This document shows, one piece after another, positions 53,937 through 62,477 of a stretch of 64,000 bases of DNA. Under the pieces are notes generated by a model. That model made no database searches and was not told the origin of the DNA. It was given only the letters and a program-made list of their open reading frames with translations. This stretch comes from Anoxynatronum buryatiense (GTDB taxonomy: Bacteria; Bacillota; Clostridia; Peptostreptococcales; Tindalliaceae). A program made the translations under genes and the position numbers. Position 1 is the first letter of the stretch; every line of letters starts with the position of its first letter. Location: positions 62,001-126,000 of the forward strand of contig NZ_FXUF01000006.1 in the NCBI RefSeq assembly GCF_900182905.1, in the 5' to 3' direction.

Positions 53937-55535
53937 ATGACCAAATACATCTTTATTACCGGCGGCGTGGTTTCCTCCCTTGGCAAAGGAATAACAGCCG
54001 CCTCACTGGGGCAGCTCTTAAAAAGCCGGGGCCTGAAAGTCACCATGCAAAAATTTGATCCCTACATTAATATTGACCCGGGTACCATGAGTCCCTACCA
54101 GCACGGAGAAGTTTTCGTCACCGACGATGGTGCCGAAACCGATCTTGATCTGGGCCACTATGAGCGTTTTGTCGATCTCAACCTTTCCAAGTACAGCTCC
54201 GTCACCTCCGGCAAAATCTATTGGTCAGTCATCTCCAAAGAAAGAAAAGGCGACTATCTGGGGGGCACCGTCCAGGTGATTCCCCACATCACCAACGAAA
54301 TCAAAGACCGGGTGTACCGCCTGGGCAAAGACGGCAACTACGACGTGGTCATCACCGAGGTGGGGGGAACCGTGGGCGACATTGAATCCCTCCCTTTCTT
54401 GGAAGCCATTCGCCAGGTGAAACACGAAGCCGGCCGCGAAAATGTCATGTACATTCATGTGACCCTGGTGCCCTTTTTGGGGAAAGCCGGAGAACTGAAA
54501 ACCAAACCCACCCAGCACAGTGTGAAAGAACTTCGCTCCATCGGTATCCAGCCTGATGTGGTGGTGTGCCGCACCGAAAAGCACATTTCCCGGGATATGA
54601 AAGACAAAATCGCCCTCTTCTGCAACCTGGACCCCAACAATGTAGTTGAAAACATGGATGCCGAGAGCATCTACGAAGTGCCCCTCATGCTCCAGGCAGA
54701 AGGGCTTGATGAAATTGTGGTGAAAAACCTGGGCCTCACTGCCGGTCCCGCCATGCTGGACAGCTGGAAAACCATTGTGGAAAGAGATAAAACCCCGGAG
54801 CACCAGGTGACCATCGCCGTGGTGGGAAAATACGTGGAACTTCTTGACGCCTATCTTTCCATTGCCGAGGCCCTGAACCATGCAGGTATCTACCACAACG
54901 CCAAGGTAAACATCAGGTGGATTCAGGCAGAAACGGTGACGGATGCCAATGCCTCTCAACTGCTGGAAGAAGTCACCGGCATTCTGGTGCCCGGCGGTTT
55001 TGGCGACCGGGGTATCGAAGGCAAAATTGCCGCCATCCGCTTCGCCCGTGAGAACAACGTGCCCTTCTTTGGCATCTGCCTGGGCATGCAAATGGCCGTG
55101 GTGGAATTTGCCCGCCACGTGGCAGGCATCACCCAGGCCCAGAGCTCTGAGTTTGATGAAGATGGGATCCATCCGGTGATTCACATTATGCCGGAACAGA
55201 AAGATGTCTCCGACAAGGGGGGCACCATGCGCCTGGGGCTCTACCCCTGCAAAGTGCACTCCGACACTAAAGCCCGCGAAGCCTATGGCGAAGACCTGAT
55301 TTACGAGCGCCACCGTCACCGCTTTGAGTTCAACAATGAATACAGAGACCAGCTCACCGAACTGGGACTGATCATCAGCGGCATTTCTCCCGACGAACGT
55401 CTGGTGGAGATCATCGAGCTGAAAAACCACCCCTGGTTCGTGGGCGGGCAGTTTCATCCCGAATTTAAAAGCCGCCCCACCCGCCCCCATCCTCTGTTCA
55501 GAGACTTTGTGAAGGCGGCGCTTGATCAACAGTAA
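53937..55535 (+). CDS. pyrG: CTP synthase
   Basis: 532 aa, normal length. The N-terminal synthase domain has [20 protein letters not shown] and the metal/UTP loops ([20 protein letters not shown]). The class I glutaminase domain has [10 protein letters not shown] with the nucleophile Cys and a late HPEF for the His-Glu pair. It makes CTP from UTP, ATP and glutamine. AAAGGAG precedes the ATG. It stands alone between terminators, flanked by surface-protein genes. Confidence 0.97.
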   Translation: MTKYIFITGGVVSSLGKGITAASLGQLLKSRGLKVTMQKFDPYINIDPGTMSPYQHGEVFVTDDGAETDLDLGHYERFVDLNLSKYSSVTSGKIYWSVISKERKGDYLGGTVQVIPHITNEIKDRVYRLGKDGNYDVVITEVGGTVGDIESLPFLEAIRQVKHEAGRENVMYIHVTLVPFLGKAGELKTKPTQHSVKELRSIGIQPDVVVCRTEKHISRDMKDKIALFCNLDPNNVVENMDAESIYEVPLMLQAEGLDEIVVKNLGLTAGPAMLDSWKTIVERDKTPEHQVTIAVVGKYVELLDAYLSIAEALNHAGIYHNAKVNIRWIQAETVTDANASQLLEEVTGILVPGGFGDRGIEGKIAAIRFARENNVPFFGICLGMQMAVVEFARHVAGITQAQSSEFDEDGIHPVIHIMPEQKDVSDKGGTMRLGLYPCKVHSDTKAREAYGEDLIYERHRHRFEFNNEYRDQLTELGLIISGISPDERLVEIIELKNHPWFVGGQFHPEFKSRPTRPHPLFRDFVKAALDQQ

Positions 55536-55551
55536 CCGGCATATGCAACTA

Positions 55552-55575
55552 AAAGGCAGCGAAAGCTGTCTTTTA
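55552..55575 (+). terminator. Terminator-like hairpin after pyrG
   Basis: AAAAGGCAGC-GAAA-GCTGTCTTTT: a GNRA-type tetraloop hairpin with one G-T pair, ending in TTTT. Confidence 0.6.
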
Positions 55576-55588
55576 CAGTATCAGACTT

Positions 55589-55643
55589 GTCACTCATTTG
55601 TAACAAGGCTGTAATGGTATTCACACGAAGGGAAGGGTATAAT
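55589..55643 (+). promoter_or_regulatory. Degenerate Pho-box-like promoter upstream of the S-layer-type gene
   Basis: 11-bp units at 55589 (TGTCAC), 55600 (TGTAAC) and 55611 (TGTAAT), a poor fourth unit, and TATAAT at 55638-55643. The distance from first repeat to -10 is 49 bp, the same as in the three surface cassettes. Confidence 0.45.
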
Positions 55644-55746
55644 GGTAGATAGCAGACGGGAAAGCAGAAGCAAGGGTAAGTGGAGGATGTAGTCCGGCAG
55701 TTCATGTGCCCTACTTTACAATCCTGTTACAAACCCCGGCTTTTGG

Positions 55747-55776
55747 TTGACCCACTGCACCTGCGGGTGATATAAT
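55747..55776 (+). promoter_or_regulatory. Strong candidate promoter and long leader of the S-layer-type gene
   Basis: TTGACC (55747-55752), 18-bp spacer, TATAAT (55771-55776). A leader of about 205 nt without a clear gene would follow, ending in AAAAGGAGG just before the ATG at 55991. Long leaders of this kind are common for S-layer mRNAs. Confidence 0.65.
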
Positions 55777-55990
55777 CACTCGTATGATGGAGGGTTGTGC
55801 AGTTCACCCTTCCTTTGGAGCCGGTTGAGAGGTGCTGCTTCCTGGTACTTCGCCGGAACCTTGAAGGAGAAGCTTCGAAACCTGGATCGAAAGGAGGGAG
55901 CCGAACCAATCACTCAACATCACATGGGCTGAAATCAAACAGCCCGCAGGCAGTACAGAACGACAACATCGAAAAGGAGGCAACAAATTA

Positions 55991-58240
55991 ATGAGAAAGA
56001 ATATCGCATTAGTATTAGCGCTCGTAATGATTTTGTCATTGATCCCAATGGCATCATTCGCGCAAACAGGCTCAGCTACCTACACAAGACTGACAAGTGT
56101 AGCAGGTGGCGAAAAGGGTAACGTGAATGTTGAAACAGGCACAGGCGCTCAAGCTCAAAACTTCGGCACCACTCGTGTAGAAGTAAAAGTTCCCGCCAAT
56201 GCCATCACAGCTCCTGGCGGCGAAAGAGTTTTCGTAACAATCCCCCGTGGTGTGCAGGTAAACGGCATTACCGCTACCTACACAGCACCTACAGGTATGG
56301 CTGGCACAACCATTGCAGCACAAGTATACGCTGCTGGTGGATATGTTGCAGCACCAGCTACTCTGAACGGCAGAACAGAAGTCAGCTTCCTGGTTCAAGA
56401 CAACAATGCTGAGCAAAAAATTGTTGTTGAACTTGCCAACATCTATGTTGGTGCAAATGCACAAGGAACCGAACTGAACTTCGAATTCGGCGGCCAGCCT
56501 GGCACAGCTTTTGCCGGCTCAACCCTGATTCCTTCCGGAAACATCGGCGTTGGCGATGTGACTGTCAGCATCCTTGATGTTAACATCATCACAGACAGCG
56601 AAGGTGCCAATCAGGCAATCGGAACCATCAGAATCAATGAAACACAAGCAGGCGCACAAGAAGATCCTGTAAGAATCAAGCTTCCTCGTGGATTCTACTG
56701 GGACGACAGCGTAACACCTGCTCCTACCGTAAGATTTGGCGACGGTCAACTGTCTGCAGCTACTTATGACCAACCCATCAACGGCAGACCTACCCGTGTA
56801 AGCTTCAGCCGTGTGGCTGCTTCCACTACAGCTACCAGCTGGGAAGTAACCGGTCTTAGAATCGTTGTCGATCCTACCATGGCCAGCCATGGTGACGTTG
56901 AAGCCAGCATCAGCAATGCGACTCCTTCTACACTGATCGTAGCTCGCTACGGTGATTATTTGGCTGAAGTATCAGCTGAGTCCAAGCCTCTTCGACTGGC
57001 TGGTAAAACCCATCAAAGACTGGGCGACTTCATGATCGAAGAGCTCATCGGCGATACCCTGGTAAACAACCGCACCATCACCATGACACTGCCTGCCGGC
57101 ACGAAATGGGCTGACATTCTTCCGAACACCATTGACGGACCTTCTATCGTAAGAAGCAAGTCCGAAAACTTCGGTGGCATCGACATTACTGGCTGGGAAG
57201 TAGTTGACATTGCAGGCCGCACCCTTCGTGGTCGTGTAGCTGGAAGCAGCTCACAGAACAGCCCAGCAAAACTGTATTTCGAAGCTCCTCGCGTAGCCAT
57301 TACACCTGAATTCAGAGGCGACGAAATTGTTGTCACCTTTGGTGGATCCGCTGGTGTTGGTGGTGAAGTAGTACTGGCAAGCGTTGCTAAGCCAATGGCT
57401 GCTGAACTGACCGGTGCAGAAGCTGACCTGCGCATCGGTATCCAAAACCAAGCAGTTTCTGACATCAAATTGACAGAAGTTAAGACTGAAGCACTTGCAC
57501 GTGAAGGCGTTATTGAAATCACTCCTGTTTGGGGAGATGTTCGTTTCGCAAAAACACCCACAGCAAAAGTACTCAGTGGTGACATCATCATTGAAGAAAT
57601 CTGGACATCCGCTAACAGAGGAACCATCAACATCCGCATCACTGCTGACAGTGATAAAGAAGTAGGCGAAATCCTTGTAAGCGATTTGGAAGTATCACTT
57701 GACAGAACCGCTCCAGAAGGCGCTCTTGAGTTTGAATTCGGCGGTAGTGCTTTGGTTGACGCGCTTATCTCCGCAACCAACGGTTACTTCCCTGGTGCCA
57801 GCGCATCAACAACTCTGGTAGTTGGTAATGTTATCACAGCTGCTCCTGGTGAACTGGTAGACGAAGCAACAGCTGCAGTTAGCTTTACAGTTGGTTCAAC
57901 TTCCTACACCGTTGACGGTGCAATGCAGATGATGGACGTAGCTCCTTTCATCAGCAACGACAGACTGATGGTACCTGTTCGTTATCTTGAAGCAGTATTT
58001 GGTGTTCAGCCTGTATGGAATGGCGCAGCCAGAACCGTAACAGTACTTTATGAAGGTAAAGTATTTGAAATGGCTATTGGCAGCAACGTGCTCCGTGTAA
58101 ATGGTGCTCCTTACATGGAACTGGATGCTACAGTAGAAATCGTTAACGAAAGAACTTTTGTACCAGCTTCCAGATTCGCCCGCGCTATGGGAATCGACTA
58201 CAGCTGGGATGCAACAACTCAAACTGCTACATTTAAGTAA
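55991..58240 (+). CDS. Major S-layer-type secreted protein with C-terminal copper-amine-oxidase-N domain
   Basis: 749 aa. Classic signal peptide ending MASFA. The mature part is beta-rich, Ala/Thr/Val/Gly-rich and almost free of Cys, like S-layer proteins. Sub-motifs such as KLPRGFYWDDSVTPAP and DVEASISNATPSTLIVARYG recur in the paralogue at 59444. Residues about 650-749 are a CuAO-N-like domain (SYTVDGAMQMMDVAPFISND, RLMVPVRYLEAVFGVQPVW, ERTFVPASRFARAMGIDYSW). It lacks SLH modules, so anchoring may use the CuAO-like domain. Signs of high expression are AAAAGGAGG, a strong promoter, a long leader, a strong terminator and an apparent codon bias. Alternative: an abundant extracellular matrix protein. 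Confidence 0.75.
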   Translation: MRKNIALVLALVMILSLIPMASFAQTGSATYTRLTSVAGGEKGNVNVETGTGAQAQNFGTTRVEVKVPANAITAPGGERVFVTIPRGVQVNGITATYTAPTGMAGTTIAAQVYAAGGYVAAPATLNGRTEVSFLVQDNNAEQKIVVELANIYVGANAQGTELNFEFGGQPGTAFAGSTLIPSGNIGVGDVTVSILDVNIITDSEGANQAIGTIRINETQAGAQEDPVRIKLPRGFYWDDSVTPAPTVRFGDGQLSAATYDQPINGRPTRVSFSRVAASTTATSWEVTGLRIVVDPTMASHGDVEASISNATPSTLIVARYGDYLAEVSAESKPLRLAGKTHQRLGDFMIEELIGDTLVNNRTITMTLPAGTKWADILPNTIDGPSIVRSKSENFGGIDITGWEVVDIAGRTLRGRVAGSSSQNSPAKLYFEAPRVAITPEFRGDEIVVTFGGSAGVGGEVVLASVAKPMAAELTGAEADLRIGIQNQAVSDIKLTEVKTEALAREGVIEITPVWGDVRFAKTPTAKVLSGDIIIEEIWTSANRGTINIRITADSDKEVGEILVSDLEVSLDRTAPEGALEFEFGGSALVDALISATNGYFPGASASTTLVVGNVITAAPGELVDEATAAVSFTVGSTSYTVDGAMQMMDVAPFISNDRLMVPVRYLEAVFGVQPVWNGAARTVTVLYEGKVFEMAIGSNVLRVNGAPYMELDATVEIVNERTFVPASRFARAMGIDYSWDATTQTATFK

Positions 58241-58266
58241 GCAGTAAGGTTTCAACTTCACAGACA

Positions 58267-58292
58267 AAAAAGAGCCCGCAAGGGCTCTTTTT
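58267..58292 (+). terminator. Strong terminator after the S-layer-type gene
   Basis: AAAAAGAGCCC-GCAA-GGGCTCTTTTT, a GNRA-loop hairpin with T run. Confidence 0.92.
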
Positions 58293-58328
58293 GTCCATCA
58301 CCAACAGTGTATGGAAGGGGAACATAAC

Positions 58329-59444
58329 ATGAAAAGGATTATAGTGGTAATTCTATTGACAGGGTTACTGCTTTCAACGATCACAGGAAGTGTCTGGGCA
58401 GCAGAGGAACCGGTGGAAATACCAGTACTAACATTGGAAGAAGCAATTGAGACTGCGTTAAAGAATAATTTGGATTTAAAGAATGCACAAAGACAAGTGG
58501 ATCAAAGTTTCAAACAAAGGCAGAATGCTGTAGGTATGGTTAACGTAGTACCCATTGGAGGACCAGGTGGCTCTTCAGACGAGCTGGCAAACCAAACAAC
58601 GATCAATTTAGTGCAAAGTGATCTGCAATGGCAGCAAAAACGAAAAGAACTTGATCTTAAGAAAGATCAGATAGAATATCAGGTGAAAGAACAATACTAT
58701 GAATTGATTAAGGCTCAACTTGAGGAAGCTCATCACCTACAGAAAGACGAACTGAATCAATGGCAGCATCGCTTAAAAGAAGTGCAGTTTGAACAGGGAA
58801 TTACCAGCAGGAGCGAAATCCTCCTGGCGACACAACAGCAGGAAGATAATGAACGTCGCATCGAGTTGTTGAAAGAAGCGCGAAGTAACCGAAATCAGGT
58901 GCTGAATGAAACCATGCGCATTAACACTAACCGGGAATATGTGGCAGTCGATTTTCCCGAATATGAACCATTGAAACTGTTTAATCTGACGAGTCATATC
59001 AACTCTCTTAAGGCTGGCAGTATTTATACATGGTTGGCCAACAGCCAAGTGGATATGGCCCAGCTCCAGTTAAACCTGTTTAATTTCAATGAGGCCTTCA
59101 GCCGCTATTCTTATGATGCACAGAAAATCAATAAGAGTATTGCAGAGACCAATCAACTAAGCACGGAAGAACAGATGGAAAATAACGCGAGAGCCAGTTA
59201 CCGGGCGATTGTTGCCCTGGAAGAACAAATCGATTTGCTGAATTTACAGCTTGAGATGATTGAAGAGCAGGTGCGTGTGGCTTCTGTACAATATGAAGCA
59301 GGCGTTATTACAGATTTTCAGCTCAAACAGACTGCTCTGGCAGCTGAAGAGATCATTTGGCAACAACAACAGATGATACTGCAGCATGATTTACTGAAAG
59401 ATGTTCTTAAAAAACCCTGGGCGATGGGGGGAGGATTTAGCTGA
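58329..59444 (+). CDS. TolC/outer-membrane-efflux-like coiled-coil secreted protein
   Basis: 371 aa. GGAAGGGG sits before ATG 58329 (an earlier ATG at 58311 overlaps that site). Signal peptide (KRIIVVILLTGLLLSTITGSVWAA). The mature protein is almost all helix: LTLEEAIETALKNNLDLKNA is the TolC-type opening repeat, and ALEEQIDLLNLQLEMIEEQ and VASVQYEAGVITDFQLKQTA the matching second repeat. OEP/TolC proteins normally sit in an outer membrane, which most Firmicutes lack. It lies between two paralogous S-layer-type genes and overlaps the second by 1 nt, suggesting a cell-surface or export role. Confidence 0.8.
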   Translation: MKRIIVVILLTGLLLSTITGSVWAAEEPVEIPVLTLEEAIETALKNNLDLKNAQRQVDQSFKQRQNAVGMVNVVPIGGPGGSSDELANQTTINLVQSDLQWQQKRKELDLKKDQIEYQVKEQYYELIKAQLEEAHHLQKDELNQWQHRLKEVQFEQGITSRSEILLATQQQEDNERRIELLKEARSNRNQVLNETMRINTNREYVAVDFPEYEPLKLFNLTSHINSLKAGSIYTWLANSQVDMAQLQLNLFNFNEAFSRYSYDAQKINKSIAETNQLSTEEQMENNARASYRAIVALEEQIDLLNLQLEMIEEQVRVASVQYEAGVITDFQLKQTALAAEEIIWQQQQMILQHDLLKDVLKKPWAMGGGFS

Positions 59445-61309
59445 TGACAACAAGACAGAAGAATATCATCAGACTGATCAGTGTCTTACTGCTGCTGACG
59501 CTAATGTGTGTGCAACCAGTTGCAGCGCAGACAAAGGCAGGTTTTGAGGTGCTGGATTCCGGCAAATCCATCGATCCGGGACTGGGAATGACATCAGGTG
59601 GAATCACAGGCACCATTAATACAATTCGGTTGATTGTGCCGGCTAATCGAATTGAAGCTTCTGAATATGATGTCAGAATTGAGTTTAATCTTCCTCAGGG
59701 AATTACCGCAGACATTGATGCCGTTTCATTAACCAGCTTAAGTTCTTCTTTCTCGTCACCCTACGAAGTGCTTAACAACGGGAACCGGTTTATTTACCGT
59801 ACCGATTTGCTGGCTAATGGGAATGACGGCGTGATGGACTTTACCTTTAAAGATTTAAAGCTGCCGCGAAATTTTGATGACTGGAAAGTGACAGTGGATA
59901 TTACAGTGGCAGGCAGCCGACTTATTGAAGAAGCTTCAATTGATATTGCCTATACAACCCGTGTTTTTTATCAGGCTTCGGCTGGCAGTGCCGCTTCAGT
60001 TTCGCCTTCGGCACCCTACGCTCAATCAGCCGGTCCTTTTCGGTTTAAACAGACATCGGTGAATTTTCCCAGAAATGTAAAAGTGACATTGCCCAGAGGC
60101 TTTTCATGGGACATGTCAGTAAACCAGGTGGTGGTGAAACCCATTTCCGGGTTTTTAACTGACGAAGTGCAAGTTATTCCTGTCAGGTATGAAGACCCCA
60201 ATGTACAGAGAACGGCTGCCCGCATTGCAGTGTTGGACTTTGAAAAGCTGACGAACCTTGATGAACGTAAAATGGCAGAATGGGAAGTGGAAGGCGGTTA
60301 TCAGGAATCGGGACTGTTGATTACTGTCAGTGCTGAAAATGCACGTGCGGGGGAAGTGGTTGCAGATATCAGCAACAGCACCCCTTCCAATTTGGCCATT
60401 GCATCATACACGATCAGACGCATCGATACCGAAGGCGGTGAATATCAAAATCTGCCATACCAGGAGAAACTGCCGCTTGCCGGGTTCACAGTTAAGGAAC
60501 GTGCTGCCGAAGAATTAAGACCGGGCGATACCATTACAGTAACGCTTCCAGATGGTGCCAGCTGGGATTATGTGGAAGAGAGCGACGGCCAAATCAGGCC
60601 GGCCAGCAATCCACAGGTGACATCAGGCAGTGAAACCAATGGCATTGAATTTGACAAACGGGGCAACAGGATTGCCTGGGAGTTTGCTGACTACAATCGG
60701 CGCTCCATTGTTGGGACAGTCAGTCGGCCGTCGGGAAGTGGCTACACCAAAGATCCCGGCACGCTGATTTTCAGTGGCGGGTTTGCTCTTCTTGAAGATG
60801 GCTTTACCGGGCCGGTGGAAGTACTGGTAGCAGGTTCGGGTGGGGCCAATCTCCTTTATACAGCGGCTGTCATTGAGGCAGCACCTGATGAGGAAGAAGA
60901 TGACATGGTGATTTACGTTGATGGGCTGACATCCGAATATCGACTGCCAATCAACAGTGGCTTTTATACACGCAATGGAAGCATGCTCCCCTATCGGGTG
61001 AATCCGTTTATTCTGGACAGTCGCACATTCATGGGGTTAAGAGATGTTTCAGAAATGATGGGCATTCCCGAAGAGGATCTTGTATGGGATGCAGCCACAT
61101 CAACAGTGACCATCCGTCATCAAAATTCAGTCATTCAGGTGCAGGCAAACAGCAGAGACATTATTGCGGGTGAGGGAACCATCCAAATGGATACGGCACC
61201 CGTTATAAGGGAAGGTCGCATCATGTTGCCCATTAGTCCGCTGATGAGGATTTTTGGCATTGACTATCGCTGGGAAAGCGAAACCAGCACCCTTGTGTTT
61301 AATCGATGA
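59444..61309 (+). CDS. S-layer-type protein, paralogue of the 749-aa protein, with CuAO-N-like C-terminus
   Basis: 621 aa. Signal peptide ending PVAAQT. The middle holds TLPRGFSWDMSVNQVVV and GEVVADISNSTPSNLAIASY, which match the S-layer-type protein at 55991, and the end (IYVDGLTSEYRLPINSGF, FMGLRDVSEMMGIPEEDLVW, MRIFGIDYRWESET) is a CuAO-N-like domain. The ATG overlaps the TolC-like stop (TGATG) and GGGGGAGG lies upstream, so the two are translationally coupled. Its base composition and signals suggest lower expression than the 55991 gene; it may be a minor or capping component (inference). Confidence 0.75.
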   Translation: MTTRQKNIIRLISVLLLLTLMCVQPVAAQTKAGFEVLDSGKSIDPGLGMTSGGITGTINTIRLIVPANRIEASEYDVRIEFNLPQGITADIDAVSLTSLSSSFSSPYEVLNNGNRFIYRTDLLANGNDGVMDFTFKDLKLPRNFDDWKVTVDITVAGSRLIEEASIDIAYTTRVFYQASAGSAASVSPSAPYAQSAGPFRFKQTSVNFPRNVKVTLPRGFSWDMSVNQVVVKPISGFLTDEVQVIPVRYEDPNVQRTAARIAVLDFEKLTNLDERKMAEWEVEGGYQESGLLITVSAENARAGEVVADISNSTPSNLAIASYTIRRIDTEGGEYQNLPYQEKLPLAGFTVKERAAEELRPGDTITVTLPDGASWDYVEESDGQIRPASNPQVTSGSETNGIEFDKRGNRIAWEFADYNRRSIVGTVSRPSGSGYTKDPGTLIFSGGFALLEDGFTGPVEVLVAGSGGANLLYTAAVIEAAPDEEEDDMVIYVDGLTSEYRLPINSGFYTRNGSMLPYRVNPFILDSRTFMGLRDVSEMMGIPEEDLVWDAATSTVTIRHQNSVIQVQANSRDIIAGEGTIQMDTAPVIREGRIMLPISPLMRIFGIDYRWESETSTLVFNR

Positions 61310-61330
61310 TTTTATCAATAATATTCAAAA

Positions 61331-61367
61331 AACCGTCGGAACTGCTAAAGGTTCGACGGTTTTTTTC
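61331..61367 (+). terminator. Terminator
   Basis: AACCGTCG / CGACGGTT stem, extended by GAAC / GTTC across a bulge, followed by T6. Confidence 0.85.
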
Positions 61368-61396
61368 CGATACTGCTTCTGAAAGGTGGTGTCTGC

Positions 61397-62296
61397 ATGA
61401 TCACGCTTCAAACCAAATATGATCAACACGACAAAAATGCTTCAAATTATATTGAAAACAGTCAAAAAACAATCGAAAAACAAAACACTGCAGTGGCAGC
61501 GGCTTCCTTTCAGAATGTACTGGATGATCTTCTGAACCAGTCAACGGGGGCGGTGACACATACAAACCACAACACAGGTGCCGTCACAAATGGTTTGTCT
61601 GAAACACAGCTTCCAGATTACGACTATCGTTATGACTCGATTCGCTCCGGTACAACTGCTGCAAATGTTTTGCCACAATCAGGTGACATGATTACGACAA
61701 CCTACCGTGGGTGGACTCCCAAGAACCCCATTGAGCGAAACCAGCTATGGAATCGAATTGCGCAGGAACATCCAGAAGCGTTAAAAAGCAAAGTGACTGA
61801 CAGTCAGGGATATGATAATTTGTTGGAAGCACAAGCCGCAGAGGTTCGGGAAAAACTGAGGGCGCTTGGTGTTGACATGATGACCAGTGCCATCATAGCC
61901 TCCAGAGAAGTGGCGACGACTGTGAGGAGACCGGATGGATCCGTTCCAGGATATGGCTCTTCAGGCTATCGATCGCTGCCGGCCTCTGTTAAGTCCACAC
62001 CGGTTCCTGGGGAGAACCTTGCCCGTGAAGGGGTGGGATATGCCTATGTGAACCGATATGGGAAGACGCATGTGGTGCGGGATCTGGCAAGAGCATTGGA
62101 CTATACCGCCGACGGTAACGTGTACGAATATACCGGTTTCTTTGGCGGCGGACATGCTTATAACAGTCATTTTGTCGCGCAACAACTTTCATTGACAAAC
62201 AATGTGTTATCATCAACCGATAAACAGTTTTCCTATCGGGTCAGACAACTCACAGACCTCGACATAAATCGAATGACTCAAATTGCCAGCCGTTAA
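61397..62296 (+). CDS. Protein of unknown function
   Basis: 299 aa, no signal peptide or membrane segment. The first about 85 residues are Asn/Gln/Thr-rich and look disordered. The rest has short motifs without a family I know: TTYRGWTPKNPIERNQLWN, a helix EAQAAEVREKLRALGVDMMT, and EYTGFFGGGHAYNSHFVAQQ. AAGGTGG precedes the ATG and a terminator follows, so it is a monocistronic unit between surface-protein genes. The lack of a secretion signal next to exported proteins could mean a cytoplasmic or non-classically exported protein, as seen for flagellar-type proteins; this is speculation. Confidence 0.6.
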   Translation: MITLQTKYDQHDKNASNYIENSQKTIEKQNTAVAAASFQNVLDDLLNQSTGAVTHTNHNTGAVTNGLSETQLPDYDYRYDSIRSGTTAANVLPQSGDMITTTYRGWTPKNPIERNQLWNRIAQEHPEALKSKVTDSQGYDNLLEAQAAEVREKLRALGVDMMTSAIIASREVATTVRRPDGSVPGYGSSGYRSLPASVKSTPVPGENLAREGVGYAYVNRYGKTHVVRDLARALDYTADGNVYEYTGFFGGGHAYNSHFVAQQLSLTNNVLSSTDKQFSYRVRQLTDLDINRMTQIASR

Positions 62297-62310
62297 TCAC
62301 AACGCTGCAT

Positions 62311-62347
62311 AAAAGCTCTGCCCGGCCTGGCCACAGAGCTTTTTTTA
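62311..62347 (+). terminator. Terminator
   Basis: AAAGCTCTG / CAGAGCTTT arms with a T7 tail. Confidence 0.88.
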
Positions 62348-62371
62348 TGCCTGTGATTAACCCCAGATTAC

Positions 62372-62400
62372 TTGCAATCACGATAAAAATAGCGTAAACT
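62372..62400 (+). promoter_or_regulatory. Candidate promoter for the last SLH gene
   Basis: TTGCAA (62372-62377), 17-bp spacer, TAAACT (62395-62400), 78 nt upstream of the start. Confidence 0.5.
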
Positions 62401-62477
62401 GATGAAGAGTGATGAAACTCACACGAGATAAAAACGTCTTATGTAACAGATGAGATCATGATAAAGGAGGATATCGT

